Of a stretch of 43,202 nt of DNA, positions 8,251 to 16,827 are shown piece after piece. The notes under the pieces are model-generated. The model saw only the letters and a list, made by a program, of their open reading frames with translations. It was not told the origin of the DNA and did no database searches. Source of the DNA: Ligilactobacillus pobuzihii E100301 = KCTC 13174 (GTDB lineage: Bacteria > Bacillota > Bacilli > Lactobacillales > Lactobacillaceae). The position numbers were made by a program, and so were the translations under genes. Positions within the stretch are counted from its first letter, which is position 1; every line of letters starts with the position of its first letter. Location of the stretch: positions 92,674-135,875 of the forward strand of contig NZ_KB714703.1 of NCBI RefSeq assembly GCF_000349725.1. The letters are read 5' to 3'.

Positions 8251-9099
8251 GTCTTCTCCGTCGCCACCGTTCTTTTTGCCAACACGTACGATTTTAGCGT
8301 CATTAGCAATGGCAACAACATAATGTTCGTCAACGTTGACCTTAGTTAATTTACGGTCAATATCACGTTGGCTTTCTACTTGCACACCACGTTTCAGGTA
8401 AGTTTGCAAAGCACCAGCCATAACTGCAATAGCTTCGCCTTCTGCCAACTTACGAGAACGTACGATTTGCCAACCAAACAATTCACCAAAGGCACCTGAT
8501 ACTAAGATTTGGTCGCCTAATTCAGTGGCACGTGTCCAGTTTTCTGCGGCTAATTTGCGCAACTTGTTAGCGTCCTTAGGATTCAAGAACAATACACCTG
8601 TTGCGGTGTCATCAGTTTCGTAGTTAAAGTCTGATGTGCTATCGATCATTGCGGCAGAAATCTTGTCAGGCAAATCTAAATCAATTTCTGCGTTAACTTG
8701 CAAAGGTGCAGTTTTAGCAACTTCTAAAACATCGTTATCGACCTTAGATGCAATTGATAAGCCCAATTGGCGAGTTCCTTCGTTCATCGGTTGACCATAA
8801 CCAGACAAAACAGCTTCATCGGTTAGTTCAATACCGATACCAGCCTTTTTGATCTTAGCTGTTTGTGTGGCTGTTTGAAGTTGGTTGTACTGAATAGCAG
8901 CACCTTCAGCTACGTCTTGCGCATCTCCAATGTATTTGTACCGTGGGATCGTAATTGTATCGCCTGGGCGTCCAGACAGTTCTGTATTTACTGGTGCGAT
9001 AGAACCAAACCGCATTGCTTTAGGTAATTGAGCTTGAATCATGGTAGCCATAACTTCAGGGTCAATTAATTCCTGTAATCTTGTTAAATCATCAGCCAT
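8239..9099 (-). CDS. Major capsid protein
   Basis: 286 residues, ATG 9099 with GGAGG (9108-9112). Follows a GP20 scaffold gene and has the expected size; AMRFGSIAPVN, PGDTITIPRYKY and AENWTRATELGDQILVSG are typical of A118/N4-gp56-like HK97-fold capsid proteins. Forms the icosahedral shell. The C-terminus is Gly/Asp-rich (GGDGEDSGK) and runs into a strong candidate -1 frameshift site. Confidence 0.9.
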   Translation of the reverse strand: MADDLTRLQELIDPEVMATMIQAQLPKAMRFGSIAPVNTELSGRPGDTITIPRYKYIGDAQDVAEGAAIQYNQLQTATQTAKIKKAGIGIELTDEAVLSGYGQPMNEGTRQLGLSIASKVDNDVLEVAKTAPLQVNAEIDLDLPDKISAAMIDSTSDFNYETDDTATGVLFLNPKDANKLRKLAAENWTRATELGDQILVSGAFGELFGWQIVRSRKLAEGEAIAVMAGALQTYLKRGVQVESQRDIDRKLTKVNVDEHYVVAIANDAKIVRVGKKNGGDGEDSGK

Positions 9100-9114
9100 T
9101 TACATATCCTCCTA

Positions 9115-9729
9115 TTATTCTTTTGTGGCTTCTTCATATTCTTTGGGATGGTCTTGCTTAAATTGCAAAATATCCTTGTATGAAGCTTTTGAAATATCGA
9201 ATTTACCATCGCCACCACCAGCAGGATTCCCCTTTTTGGTAATTGTGACGGTTGGGCCATCATGATTATTTGTATCTTCTTGTTTGAACAAATAATCATT
9301 TCCAGCCTTAACATTTTCGAGCTGGTCATCAAGTCCTTTCAAGTTATCGCCATCAACAGTAACCTTGTCTAAGTCGAGTAACGCTTTGACTGCTTTAGTG
9401 TTTTTAGCACCAGCGCCCACCAGAGCATTCTCAACTTTAAAGTCTTTAGCCTGTTGATCTAGTTTAGCTTGATAGTCATCTTTGACCTGCTTATTTGTAT
9501 CTTCGAGTGATTTGATTTGCTGTTTGAGATCATCGTTATCGCCAACATTCTCTTTTAAATCTTTGAGTTGCTTATCACGTTCGGCAATCTGATCATTCAA
9601 GCCATCGCGTTCCTGTTCCGCGGAGGCAGTTTTTGCTTGTTCAGCCTGAATGTCCTTACCATGGATAGCCATGATCTTTTTAACAGTTTCCTCATCTACT
9701 CCAAGGTCCAATAATTCTTGCTTCTTCAT
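9115..9729 (-). CDS. Capsid scaffolding protein (Phage_GP20 type)
   Basis: 204 residues. N-terminal MKKQELLDLGVDEETVKKIM, a long charged coiled coil (residues about 25-100), then a Gly-rich linker and a C-terminal helix (SYKDILQFKQDHPKEY): the usual GP20 scaffold plan. Guides capsid assembly and is removed before maturation. ATG 9729 with GGAGG upstream; placed immediately before the capsid gene. Confidence 0.92.
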   Translation of the reverse strand: MKKQELLDLGVDEETVKKIMAIHGKDIQAEQAKTASAEQERDGLNDQIAERDKQLKDLKENVGDNDDLKQQIKSLEDTNKQVKDDYQAKLDQQAKDFKVENALVGAGAKNTKAVKALLDLDKVTVDGDNLKGLDDQLENVKAGNDYLFKQEDTNNHDGPTVTITKKGNPAGGGDGKFDISKASYKDILQFKQDHPKEYEEATKE

Positions 9730-9755
9730 TTACAAAAACCTCCTACGTTTATTTA

Positions 9756-9823
9756 CTGGTCTACGAACCAGAATTTTTGCATGAAAAATAAGCAGTTTAT
9801 TTAATGGTCATACTCGGGACCAT
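9756..9823 (-). other. Two hairpins between minor capsid and scaffold genes
   Basis: The 99-base gap holds CTGGT/ACCAG (9756-9771) and ATGGTC/GACCAT (9804-9823), each next to a TAAATAAAC-like string. No T tract follows either stem, so they are not obvious terminators; RNA processing or translation control is possible. Confidence 0.5.
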
Positions 9824-9828
9824 GCTGT

Positions 9829-10980
9829 TTATTTCTTAATAACTACTTGCTCAAATTGCCGTTGACGTGTTAAGAAATCATTATCCTTAACAATGTCACG
9901 CACTTTGGCTTGTTGGTTACGAATACTATGCTTGATTTGATTGGCTTTCTGTGTATCACCAGCACGTTCAGCCGTATCAAACTTATATTTTAATTGCCTA
10001 ATTGATCGTTGATAATACCGTTGTTTTTGCTGAATACCGGCATTCTTAACCGCTTGTTTCGGGTCATATTGTTCTTGGAAGTTATGGCTCACACCTTCCA
10101 CATACGGATATAAACGATGGGCGCAATTAATTCCTAAAGTGCCTGCCGGATAACCATACCCATGCTCATAAATTGACGGATATTTGCGGTTATATCGCCC
10201 GTCAGTAGTTGGCACTAATGAAACCACTTTGCCTTGAATCTTGGAACACGCTTCACGTGCTGCCGGATGTGACGTCATAACTGCTAAAACAGAATCAAAG
10301 TCTTTCATGCTTTGAATGCGTACATCATTAAACGTCCGGGCACTGGTTGAATCTAACACAGTCCGTGTATAGCCTTCTAAGCTCCACTGATGTCCACCTT
10401 TATCGATTAGGCTAGTTTTAAGCCCTTTGTCCTGCCACTGATGAATATTGTCCACTAAGGCACGCTGTGGCGTTTTACGGCCTATCTGCATATCCAAAGT
10501 CGTCTTATTGATTACATCTTGGAACATCTTAGTAGCAGAGTTTTCACCATAGTTGGTAGTCAGTAACGTTTGATTGACATTGTTATCAATATCTCGGAAC
10601 GTCTGCCGACTATATGACTTAATTATATCGTGCACTTCAGGACTAATCGGCTCATGTTTGCGCAACATAGTAGCCAACTGACTATTTATCTGGTTGGCAA
10701 CCGTTAAGCCGTTATCATTGATCAATGCCTTAATTCTGCTTTCTGCTGCACCAGAATAACGACTAACTAACTTAATAACCTCATCAGTCAGACCGCCAAG
10801 CTTTTGTAGCATCTTCAAACGCCACTCAAGCGGATGTTCATTATCTTTCATCAATGAGCGAGTGTTCTTAGTGGCGTCGATCAGTAAGTAAAAGATTTGC
10901 TGTTGCAAGTCAGCGTATATATCAGCTGTTGCATCAGCTTGTTTCTTGATCATCGTCGGTGTCAGTATCTTCTTCACCAT
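9829..10980 (-). CDS. Phage_min_cap2 minor capsid protein (MuF-like)
   Basis: 383 residues from ATG 10980, which has GGAGG 8 bases upstream inside the portal gene; starts at 11010 lack such a site. Strongly helical N-terminal two thirds; the C-terminal part with SHPAAREACSKIQGKV, YEHGYGYPAGTLGINCAHRL-type residues (H, C, NC-H) fits Phage_min_cap2/MuF-like minor head proteins attached to the portal. Overlaps the portal gene by 47 bases. Role in ejection or head assembly is by family only. Confidence 0.9.
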   Translation of the reverse strand: MVKKILTPTMIKKQADATADIYADLQQQIFYLLIDATKNTRSLMKDNEHPLEWRLKMLQKLGGLTDEVIKLVSRYSGAAESRIKALINDNGLTVANQINSQLATMLRKHEPISPEVHDIIKSYSRQTFRDIDNNVNQTLLTTNYGENSATKMFQDVINKTTLDMQIGRKTPQRALVDNIHQWQDKGLKTSLIDKGGHQWSLEGYTRTVLDSTSARTFNDVRIQSMKDFDSVLAVMTSHPAAREACSKIQGKVVSLVPTTDGRYNRKYPSIYEHGYGYPAGTLGINCAHRLYPYVEGVSHNFQEQYDPKQAVKNAGIQQKQRYYQRSIRQLKYKFDTAERAGDTQKANQIKHSIRNQQAKVRDIVKDNDFLTRQRQFEQVVIKK

Positions 10981-12517
10981 CGCCAGCACCTCCACCAAAG
11001 CCAAATGCACCTACTTCTTGGTTAACAGGCGGTTCAGGTGTTTCAGCTTCTACTTCTTCAATAAGTGCTTTAGCCTTATCTTCATCATAGCCAAGATTGC
11101 GTTCGATAAAGAGATACTTAGGCATCATTTTACTTTCAACCATTTGTAGGTCTTTGGTGAATTGTGCTTCTTTATCGACATAAACACCGTCATTAAAATC
11201 AACAGTAATATCAATTGAATCAATATCGCCACTCCATAATGGCCGGCCATCTTCGAATAGGTTACTTGCTTGTGCTAATTCAAGAATAGACTTGACTAAG
11301 CCACGAATAGTTTTGTCAACCTGTGTTAGGTAACTAGAACGCGTCTGATATGTCATTGAGTTATTAGATACAACTTCAGTGGCCGTTTTAAGTCCTTCAG
11401 GTGTGGCTGTAAATGTTCCCTGGGATAAGCCAACCTCATTTTCAAACTCGCTGACAAAGAACTCCATTGACTTCTCAAACTGATCGTTACGAATGTTAGT
11501 AGTTAGATCAGTGATCTTTAATGAATTAGGGTCGCCATACATAGCTTCATAAACGTTCTGTTCAGTATCAAACATTGGTGGGTGTGTTTGCTCACCGTTG
11601 CCAGCAAATTGACCACCAGAACGTAACATTTCAGCAGGAACAGCCACCCGACGTTTGCCCATCTTAATCTCCCATACAAATTGATCGTGCGTTCGGTTAA
11701 TGGCATCAACTACATTCTTACTGTTATCAATCAAGCCTAACCCAAGTGGGCTTTCTAACGTCTGGTTATTTGCTCCAGGTGTTTTAAAGAACGTAAATAA
11801 AGGCTCTTTCAAGCCAGACAAAGTAACTTGTGGCTCAAGTCCAGCATATTCATCTAACATGTCAAGTGGTACTTGATCGCCTACATTATCAGCACTCTCA
11901 CTCCGATATAGTTCATTAGTAATTTGATAGTCGCCGTTATTTAACCATTGATGGAACTCCAGCAAAGTATAATAAGCTTGTTTATTGTTTTCAGATCGTA
12001 CCGTTTTACTTGCGATACATGCTTCATTGACTTCGCTGGTGTTAGATTGCAACGGATAGAACTGATCAGCCACTACCCACGCTAGTTTGATTTTATTGCC
12101 ATCCACATAAGGACGGATAGCACCAGAACCAAACGCAATCCACTTCTCCAGATATTCTTCTAAGGTCGTATAGAACTCTTCATCATGTGCTATTTGATCA
12201 AACAAGTCTTGCGCAGCCTTATTATTGATCTGCACAGAACATTGCTCGTTAAAGATAATTGATGCCAAGCGCCTTGCCGCCATCTTGGTCACGTTAATAG
12301 ACGATAGAGCACGTTTACAATCTTGACCGTATGAGTTCTTGTAGTGTATTTTTTCGAGATTATCAGCATAATACTTCTTAGCTACTGCAATGCGTTCATA
12401 TTCATTGGGACTAATTGCCACACGATCATCGTCTGTTATTTGCCCTAAGCTTTTAACAACTCCCAATTTTGCACCTCCCCGTCTGAATAGATTTTTGATA
12501 CTAGAAATAAGGGTCAC
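10934..12517 (-). CDS. Portal protein (A118-like)
   Basis: 527 residues, GTG start at 12517 with GGAGG and a 7-base spacer; overlaps the upstream stop by four bases. N-terminus ISSIKNLFRRGGAKLG and the central EVGLSQGTFTATPEGLKTAT-type stretch match the A118 putative portal family. Forms the dodecameric portal at one capsid vertex for DNA packaging. C-terminal tail is Gly- and Asp/Glu-rich (FGGGAGDGEEDTDTDDD). Confidence 0.94.
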   Translation of the reverse strand: MTLISSIKNLFRRGGAKLGVVKSLGQITDDDRVAISPNEYERIAVAKKYYADNLEKIHYKNSYGQDCKRALSSINVTKMAARRLASIIFNEQCSVQINNKAAQDLFDQIAHDEEFYTTLEEYLEKWIAFGSGAIRPYVDGNKIKLAWVVADQFYPLQSNTSEVNEACIASKTVRSENNKQAYYTLLEFHQWLNNGDYQITNELYRSESADNVGDQVPLDMLDEYAGLEPQVTLSGLKEPLFTFFKTPGANNQTLESPLGLGLIDNSKNVVDAINRTHDQFVWEIKMGKRRVAVPAEMLRSGGQFAGNGEQTHPPMFDTEQNVYEAMYGDPNSLKITDLTTNIRNDQFEKSMEFFVSEFENEVGLSQGTFTATPEGLKTATEVVSNNSMTYQTRSSYLTQVDKTIRGLVKSILELAQASNLFEDGRPLWSGDIDSIDITVDFNDGVYVDKEAQFTKDLQMVESKMMPKYLFIERNLGYDEDKAKALIEEVEAETPEPPVNQEVGAFGFGGGAGDGEEDTDTDDDQETS

Positions 12518-12765
12518 ATTCCCACCTCCAGCTCACGCCCACAAAACGGGCAGAATTTAATGTGTATCATTGACTCAATGCAATCATCAAACAAAGAAAT
12601 AAGCTGCTTATTCTTAGGATTTAAAAACATAATTGGGTCGCCCATCATGCCGGTTGATTCGTAATATTCTTCTTCCCTATAATCATTACGTGTAAAAGGC
12701 ATAATACAAATGTCACCATCATCATTCGTTTCTTCTGGTTTGCTTACTTCACAATACTCACACAT
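12514..12765 (-). CDS. Small two-CxxC zinc-ribbon protein
   Basis: 83 residues from ATG 12765 (GGAGG, 8-base spacer). MCEYCE at the N-terminus and FCPFCGRELE at the C-terminus give two CxxC pairs likely to bind one zinc. Such short proteins are common between terminase and portal in Lactobacillus phages; function unknown. The frame stays open upstream with a hydrophobic stretch (MFIFASICSGVFLYIKL), so a longer membrane-tethered form cannot be excluded, but no good ribosome site supports it. Confidence 0.75.
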   Translation of the reverse strand: MCEYCEVSKPEETNDDGDICIMPFTRNDYREEEYYESTGMMGDPIMFLNPKNKQLISLFDDCIESMIHIKFCPFCGRELEVGM

Positions 12766-12890
12766 CTTGTTCGCCTCCGTGTAGGGTCTATTCTTTAGTT
12801 TTATATATAAAAATACCCCCGAACAAATCGAGGCAAAAATAAACATTGATTTAATAGCATTCCTTAGGGTCCATTTATAATAAATAACCC

Positions 12891-14201
12891 CTACCATCTC
12901 AAGCCAAAGTCACGTTCATCTGAAATGCAAAGATACATAAATGCATCGACGGTGTGATCTGCAACTTTGATTACTTCAGGATTGTCCGACTGTAATGTCT
13001 TTTCATCCCACTGATAACGCTCATGCTCGTGAATGAATATTTCATTAGCAGGTATATTCAAATAAAAGAACCTGCCTTGTGCAAGCAAATCCTGTGTACG
13101 GTCAATCATATCCGCTTTCTTTAATTTGTGTACCTTATACCAATGGATACCGTAATCTTTATAGAACTGGTTATCCAAAGCGCCTTCAGCACTATCAATC
13201 GTCATTCTAGTTGGGTTCATATGATATTGTCCTGTTACTTTGTTGATAAAATCATATAAGTCCTTTGACAAATCAGACGGCGCTTTCTTGTTTGATTTAC
13301 CTTCAGGCGAATAGTAATAGGTATCTAACAGATAGACATTGCCCTTGTTAGTCAATCCGTATGCTCCGCACGTGGTAGCACTAACTTCATGACCTGTATC
13401 AGCAGAAAAGTATAAGCTCATAATGTATTGGTCATCTGGTAGTTCATCAGCAGCATGAAACAGGTTCATGTTGTACACGTTCGTCCCTAATCCAACAACT
13501 TCGCCTAAATACAACCAACGATAATAGTCGTAATCATTCTGCTTATATTTATCAATCAATTTTAGTTGTTGGTTAGTAGTAAAGCCCAGTTCATCGTCAA
13601 GGTATGTTGATGTATCAACTAAATAATCAGGATCGTTTTCTTTATCGGTTACCCATTCGTTGACCCAATCGTAAGGATTGCGTGGAGGGTTATAGCTAAA
13701 GAATATTTGCACTTGATCAACATACGGTGACTTATTACGGATAAATGTTGGTATTGATTGGTCAAATACTTCAGGGCCTTTTACGTTTGCAGCTTCTTCA
13801 AACCACAAATCAATAATGTTTGGCACTGTATTAGACTTTAATTTCAGCGGATTATCCGCACCGTAAAAGTAGAACGTTGAGCCAGTTAATATATGCACGA
13901 TTCTCAACGGACTAGAACGTGGCTTAAACTGTCTTGACATACCAAACTTATCAATAGCCCAAAGTATTTGTTCATAGACGGAATCACGTAAGTTAACGGC
14001 ATTCTCTCGAATGCAAACGACGTTAGCCTTGTGCCCGTCTTTTATCTGATCGAGCATATTAAGAACTAACCGCATACTGATAACAGATGATTTAAACGAA
14101 CCACGCCCGCCTTTAGCAATAATATAAGGACACTCTGCGTACCATAGGACACTGAAATGTGGGTTTATCTCTTTATCCAAGTTAATTTCAACTGTCTGCA
14201 T
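12891..14201 (-). CDS. terL: Terminase large subunit
   Basis: About 436 residues. Walker A GGRGSFKSS near residue 40, Walker B-type IIDLWFEEA near residue 137, and RNase H-fold nuclease motifs SADTG, TIDSAEG and DHTVDAF in the C-terminal half: ATPase motor and headful/cos-cutting nuclease, Terminase_3/A118 group. ATG 14201 is chosen because AAGGAAG lies seven bases upstream; ATG 14207 is an alternative. Overlaps the 3' end of terS by 14 bases. Confidence 0.95.
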   Translation of the reverse strand: MQTVEINLDKEINPHFSVLWYAECPYIIAKGGRGSFKSSVISMRLVLNMLDQIKDGHKANVVCIRENAVNLRDSVYEQILWAIDKFGMSRQFKPRSSPLRIVHILTGSTFYFYGADNPLKLKSNTVPNIIDLWFEEAANVKGPEVFDQSIPTFIRNKSPYVDQVQIFFSYNPPRNPYDWVNEWVTDKENDPDYLVDTSTYLDDELGFTTNQQLKLIDKYKQNDYDYYRWLYLGEVVGLGTNVYNMNLFHAADELPDDQYIMSLYFSADTGHEVSATTCGAYGLTNKGNVYLLDTYYYSPEGKSNKKAPSDLSKDLYDFINKVTGQYHMNPTRMTIDSAEGALDNQFYKDYGIHWYKVHKLKKADMIDRTQDLLAQGRFFYLNIPANEIFIHEHERYQWDEKTLQSDNPEVIKVADHTVDAFMYLCISDERDFGLRW

Positions 14202-14670
14202 TTTCATCTTCCTTTGGCACATTATTATTAATGACTATCCGAGTATTATCGCCAGTTGCTTCGTTGATTTCTCTTGCTTTAGCTTCAGCAATATCAGCTT
14301 CAGCTTTAGCCTTGCGAACTGATTGCTTAGACATTTCAGGACTATCACCGTCAGCAGAATAACCAGCCATGTTCAGAATAGTTGTACTGGACTGTAAGCG
14401 AACCATTTCAGACTTAGCTCCAGTTGCTAATTTGTGGATTTGCTTAATAGCATCAGGCACGTAACTATCAATTGCTAATGAACGATACTCACGTTCTGCT
14501 TCTTGGAAGTCTTTATCTTTTTTCCACTTAGCTAAAGTGGTCCTTGAGCGGTGGACTTCTTTAGCAATTTGCTCGTCCGTTAGTTTATCTTCAAACAGTA
14601 AGATAACGGCTTTCTTATGATTGGCGTCCATCTTTGAAAAAACGCCATTTCGTAAAGTTTTGTCACTCAC
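14188..14670 (-). CDS. terS: Terminase small subunit
   Basis: 160 residues, GTG 14670 with GGTGAG upstream. N-terminal HTH (LTDEQIAKEVHRSRTTLAKW, residues 31-50) of the phBC6A51 type, then a helical oligomerisation region and an acidic tail. Recognises the packaging site and presents DNA to TerL, whose start lies inside its 3' end. The upstream 131 bases hold no convincing gene, only a short hydrophobic frame without a ribosome site. Confidence 0.9.
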   Translation of the reverse strand: MSDKTLRNGVFSKMDANHKKAVILLFEDKLTDEQIAKEVHRSRTTLAKWKKDKDFQEAEREYRSLAIDSYVPDAIKQIHKLATGAKSEMVRLQSSTTILNMAGYSADGDSPEMSKQSVRKAKAEADIAEAKAREINEATGDNTRIVINNNVPKEDENADS

Positions 14671-14801
14671 ATCAAGAACTCACCACCTTTCAGTTATATG
14701 TATCTACAAACACGTCCACACAATCAGCCACACTATTAACAGCCCACCGTAATACATCACAGCGAACAGTACGACCAAGGCTAGAAGCACGGCTAATGTA
14801 G

Positions 14802-15089
14802 TTAGTAATTAGCCTTAATTACTTGTCGTGGTTTTAAACCATTGAGCCCGTCATCGAGCTGTACCATTAAGCCTTTTTGAATGTTAGTATCTTCTACCAG
14901 TTTAAAAGCTTCGTATGCTTTTAATTGAGCTTTTTTACGTAATGTAATTAAAGTATCGTATACCCAATTCTGAAACTCTTGTGCTTGCTTTTGTCTTGAA
15001 TGGAAAACTGCTTCAAAAATTCCTTTTTCAGTTAATACTTTAATTTGTCTTTTGCTCCCCGAAATGCCTTTATATCGGGTTACGTCCAC
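14802..15089 (-). pseudogene. Truncated Bro-N (antirepressor) gene remnant
   Basis: 95 codons from a GTG at 15089 with no clear ribosome site. VLTEKGIFEAVFHSRQKQAQ and EFQNWVYDTLITLRK are the second half of a BRO-N domain; the conserved first half and any C-terminal ORF6C/KilA-C domain are absent and a TGA lies in frame at 15108-15110. A full BRO antirepressor is about 250 residues. It sits out of place between DUF4145 and terS, so it is probably decayed, though a short product could still be made. Confidence 0.7.
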
Positions 15090-15160
15090 ATTATGGAGTA
15101 TGATATTTCATGCTTTTTGAGCTACTGGGTAAGCAATAACCTATGTATTTCTCATTGCAT

Positions 15161-15184
15161 TAAAAAAGACGCCTTTCAGCGTCA
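15161..15184 (-). terminator. Intrinsic terminator after DUF4145 gene
   Basis: On the minus strand GACGC, a six-base loop and GCGTC are followed by TTTTTT (15162-15167). It lies just past the DUF4145 stop, so DUF4145 may be terminated separately from the packaging genes. Confidence 0.8.
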
Positions 15185-15196
15185 TGATAATAAAAT

Positions 15197-15787
15197 TTAC
15201 TGTTCTTCGTTTTGATAATCACTGTTGAATTTAAAATTAATCATCAATAACATCTGCACAAAATCTAAAATAAGTTTAGCGTCCTCTTTATTTTTGGATG
15301 TCTGACTATGTGTTGCACTGTTTCCTTCCGTCCTAATTTTGTCTATCCAATCCCTACTTTTCGAAGGAACGTAACCATTATTGACTAAGTAATCAACATA
15401 GTACACAAAGCCTTTTCCATCGTCTGCTCCAAAATAAATAGCAGTATTTGCTAATATTTTGCGAGAAATAAGAATAACTCCTGTAAACGCTCCGGCTTTA
15501 TATGAATTTCTAGCTTCATCATAGATCTCTTGAACGTTATCAGGAAGACCTTCTATGGGTATTCCGTATGCTGCTCCTGGAAGCATTTTTGCACCTTCTT
15601 TATATGATGGTCGACCACAATGGGGGCAAATATATACTGCACTGCTTGGTTGCCATTCGCTACTATAATAAAAACCAATGTCACTTCCTACTTCTTTACC
15701 ACAATAACCACAAATATAATTCGCTGAATCCAGTCTGCTTAAGTTTCCCCATTCTTTTGGTATCAGATTGTTTTCCTTTAGTTTCAT
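15197..15787 (-). CDS. Zinc-ribbon plus DUF4145 protein
   Basis: 196 residues from ATG 15787 (GAGGTG six bases upstream). N-terminal CGYC and CPHCG pairs (about residues 25-60) form a zinc ribbon; the rest (EIYDEARNSYKAGAFTGVIL, ISRKILANTA, NSATHSQTS, DAKLILDFVQMLL) is a DUF4145 domain. DUF4145 occurs alone in phages and fused to restriction or signalling proteins; biochemical role unknown. It is bracketed by terminators on both sides, which fits an independently expressed accessory (moron) gene. Promoter not identified. Confidence 0.8.
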   Translation of the reverse strand: MKLKENNLIPKEWGNLSRLDSANYICGYCGKEVGSDIGFYYSSEWQPSSAVYICPHCGRPSYKEGAKMLPGAAYGIPIEGLPDNVQEIYDEARNSYKAGAFTGVILISRKILANTAIYFGADDGKGFVYYVDYLVNNGYVPSKSRDWIDKIRTEGNSATHSQTSKNKEDAKLILDFVQMLLMINFKFNSDYQNEEQ

Positions 15788-15812
15788 TTCATTCACCTCA
15801 TACCAATAATAC

Positions 15813-15838
15813 AAAAGCCCAGCTGCAATAGCCAGGCT
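15813..15838 (-). terminator. Intrinsic terminator at end of structured RNA B
   Basis: Minus-strand stem of nine pairs (15830-15838 with 15816-15824), including two G-U pairs that would be C-A mismatches on the plus strand, followed by TTTTGTATT. The asymmetry says the functional transcript is on the minus strand. Confidence 0.75.
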
Positions 15839-16230
15839 TTCTTGAGGTAAACAAAACAACCAAATTATTTAGTGTCGCTTGTTGAAACGACTATGTACGC
15901 CCCGAACCCTTAACGGGGCAATAACAGTAACGGAAATCGAATCCGTTGTGACTTTAATTCAGTTGTAAGAATAAGTTTAGGAGTCATATTAATGTCTATC
16001 ATTTGTTTATGTGCTCACGCCTACCAGGCACTGCTACGGTTAGATCGTGCTAACCACACTATAAGATTTCCAAGGGAGAAAAAATGCGGGAATTCTTTTA
16101 AGCTTTTTGTAAATTATAGTTTGGCGGTGAACCACCACCGCTAAAGAAAGCAGGTATTAAATAAAACAAGAATTCTCATACAAAACAACTTAACTAAGCT
16201 TTTTTGTATATTACAAATATACAACACTAT
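15813..16230 (-). ncRNA. Candidate structured RNA B (late leader or stand-alone ncRNA)
   Basis: A 420-base gap after arpU with no ORF. Inverted repeats: 16204-16211/16217-16224 (8 bp), 16090-16097/16168-16175 (8 bp) enclosing 16124-16129/16136-16141 (6 bp), 16038-16043/16050-16055 (6 bp), 16019-16022/16026-16029, 15929-15934/15942-15947 (6 bp, 7-base loop), 15899-15904/15914-15919 (6 bp), 15874-15880/15885-15891 (7 bp with one G-U only on the minus strand), then the terminator. Together they suggest a roughly 400-nt RNA transcribed leftward from a late promoter. Large ornate RNAs (GOLLD, ROOL) are known from Lactobacillales prophages; whether this is one of them cannot be judged by eye. Confidence 0.55.
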
Positions 16231-16240
16231 TTAGGGTATT

Positions 16241-16262
16241 TTGTGCAGTTTTTGTGCAGTTT
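16241..16262. promoter_or_regulatory. Perfect 11-bp tandem repeat downstream of arpU
   Basis: TTGTGCAGTTT occurs twice back to back (16241-16251, 16252-16262), the second reaching the last base of arpU. Position at the early/late boundary suggests a binding site for a late activator such as ArpU; this is inference. AT-rich candidate -10 sequences (TATATT, TAATAT on the minus strand) lie 20-40 bases downstream. Confidence 0.4.
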
Positions 16263-16696
16263 CATTTGTTCAGTCTTTCCATGACTGCATCAATAAAAGC
16301 ATTCTTGTGGTCATACACGCTTCTTCGCGATAGCCCAACCATTGCAGCTATTCCATCAGCATTATATCTTTGGTCTTCTCTCAAATAAAACTCATAGATA
16401 ATATCGTAAGTTGTATTATCCAATAAACTGCGTACTTGCTTATCCACACATTTGCCTAATACATACGATACTGCTTCTTGTTGCTTGTACAATGCCTTGA
16501 GTTCAACGTCTGCATCTAATTGTTCAACTGACCGCTCAATTGATTCATTACGGACATTCTGCGCACGCCCACCGTTGATGTTCTCATCTTTGAATTCTTG
16601 ATAAGGATGTAAGATAGCTTGACGGCGTTCGTGTATCAAACGATTAAGATGTGGATAGTTCTTGATAACTTCGATTGTTTCTTCTCGTGTTGCCAA
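16262..16696 (-). CDS. arpU: ArpU-family late transcription regulator
   Basis: 144 residues, TTG start at 16696 with GGAGGC and a six-base spacer. C-terminal sigma-70 region-4-like HTH (NADGIAAMVGLSRRSVYDHK, residues about 112-131) with DNTTYDIIYEFYL before it, as in ArpU/autolysin-regulatory proteins. In phages of this group it ends the early operon and activates the late operon. The downstream tandem repeat and late leader fit that role. Confidence 0.9.
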   Translation of the reverse strand: MATREETIEVIKNYPHLNRLIHERRQAILHPYQEFKDENINGGRAQNVRNESIERSVEQLDADVELKALYKQQEAVSYVLGKCVDKQVRSLLDNTTYDIIYEFYLREDQRYNADGIAAMVGLSRRSVYDHKNAFIDAVMERLNK

Positions 16697-16707
16697 TAGA
16701 TTGCCTC

Positions 16708-16827
16708 CTAAAATATCCTGAATAACTGATTCAATTTCTCATCTAAATCACATGCTCTGCGTTGTGCCTTTGTCTGATACATCTTCGGACCAATGCGGCG
16801 ATAAACTAATCGCTTAAATATCTTCAC
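16708..16827 (-). CDS. Small basic protein, 39 residues
   Basis: GTG 16827 with AAGGAG (16838-16843) ten bases upstream; starts MKIFKRLVYRRIGPKMY and is rich in Lys/Arg. It overlaps the upstream gene by 14 bases and its TAG overlaps the ribosome site of arpU, an arrangement that argues it is translated. No family recognised. Confidence 0.55.
   Translation of the reverse strand: MKIFKRLVYRRIGPKMYQTKAQRRACDLDEKLNQLFRIF

Noticed and set aside
14671-14801. Hydrophobic frame of about 30 codons between Bro-N remnant and terS
   Set aside because: It starts only at GTG or TTA codons without a ribosome site; too weak to call.
15929-15947. T-arm-like hairpin (loop TTCGATT on the minus strand), possible tRNA
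   Set aside because: No matching acceptor stem, D arm or anticodon arm lies at the right distances.
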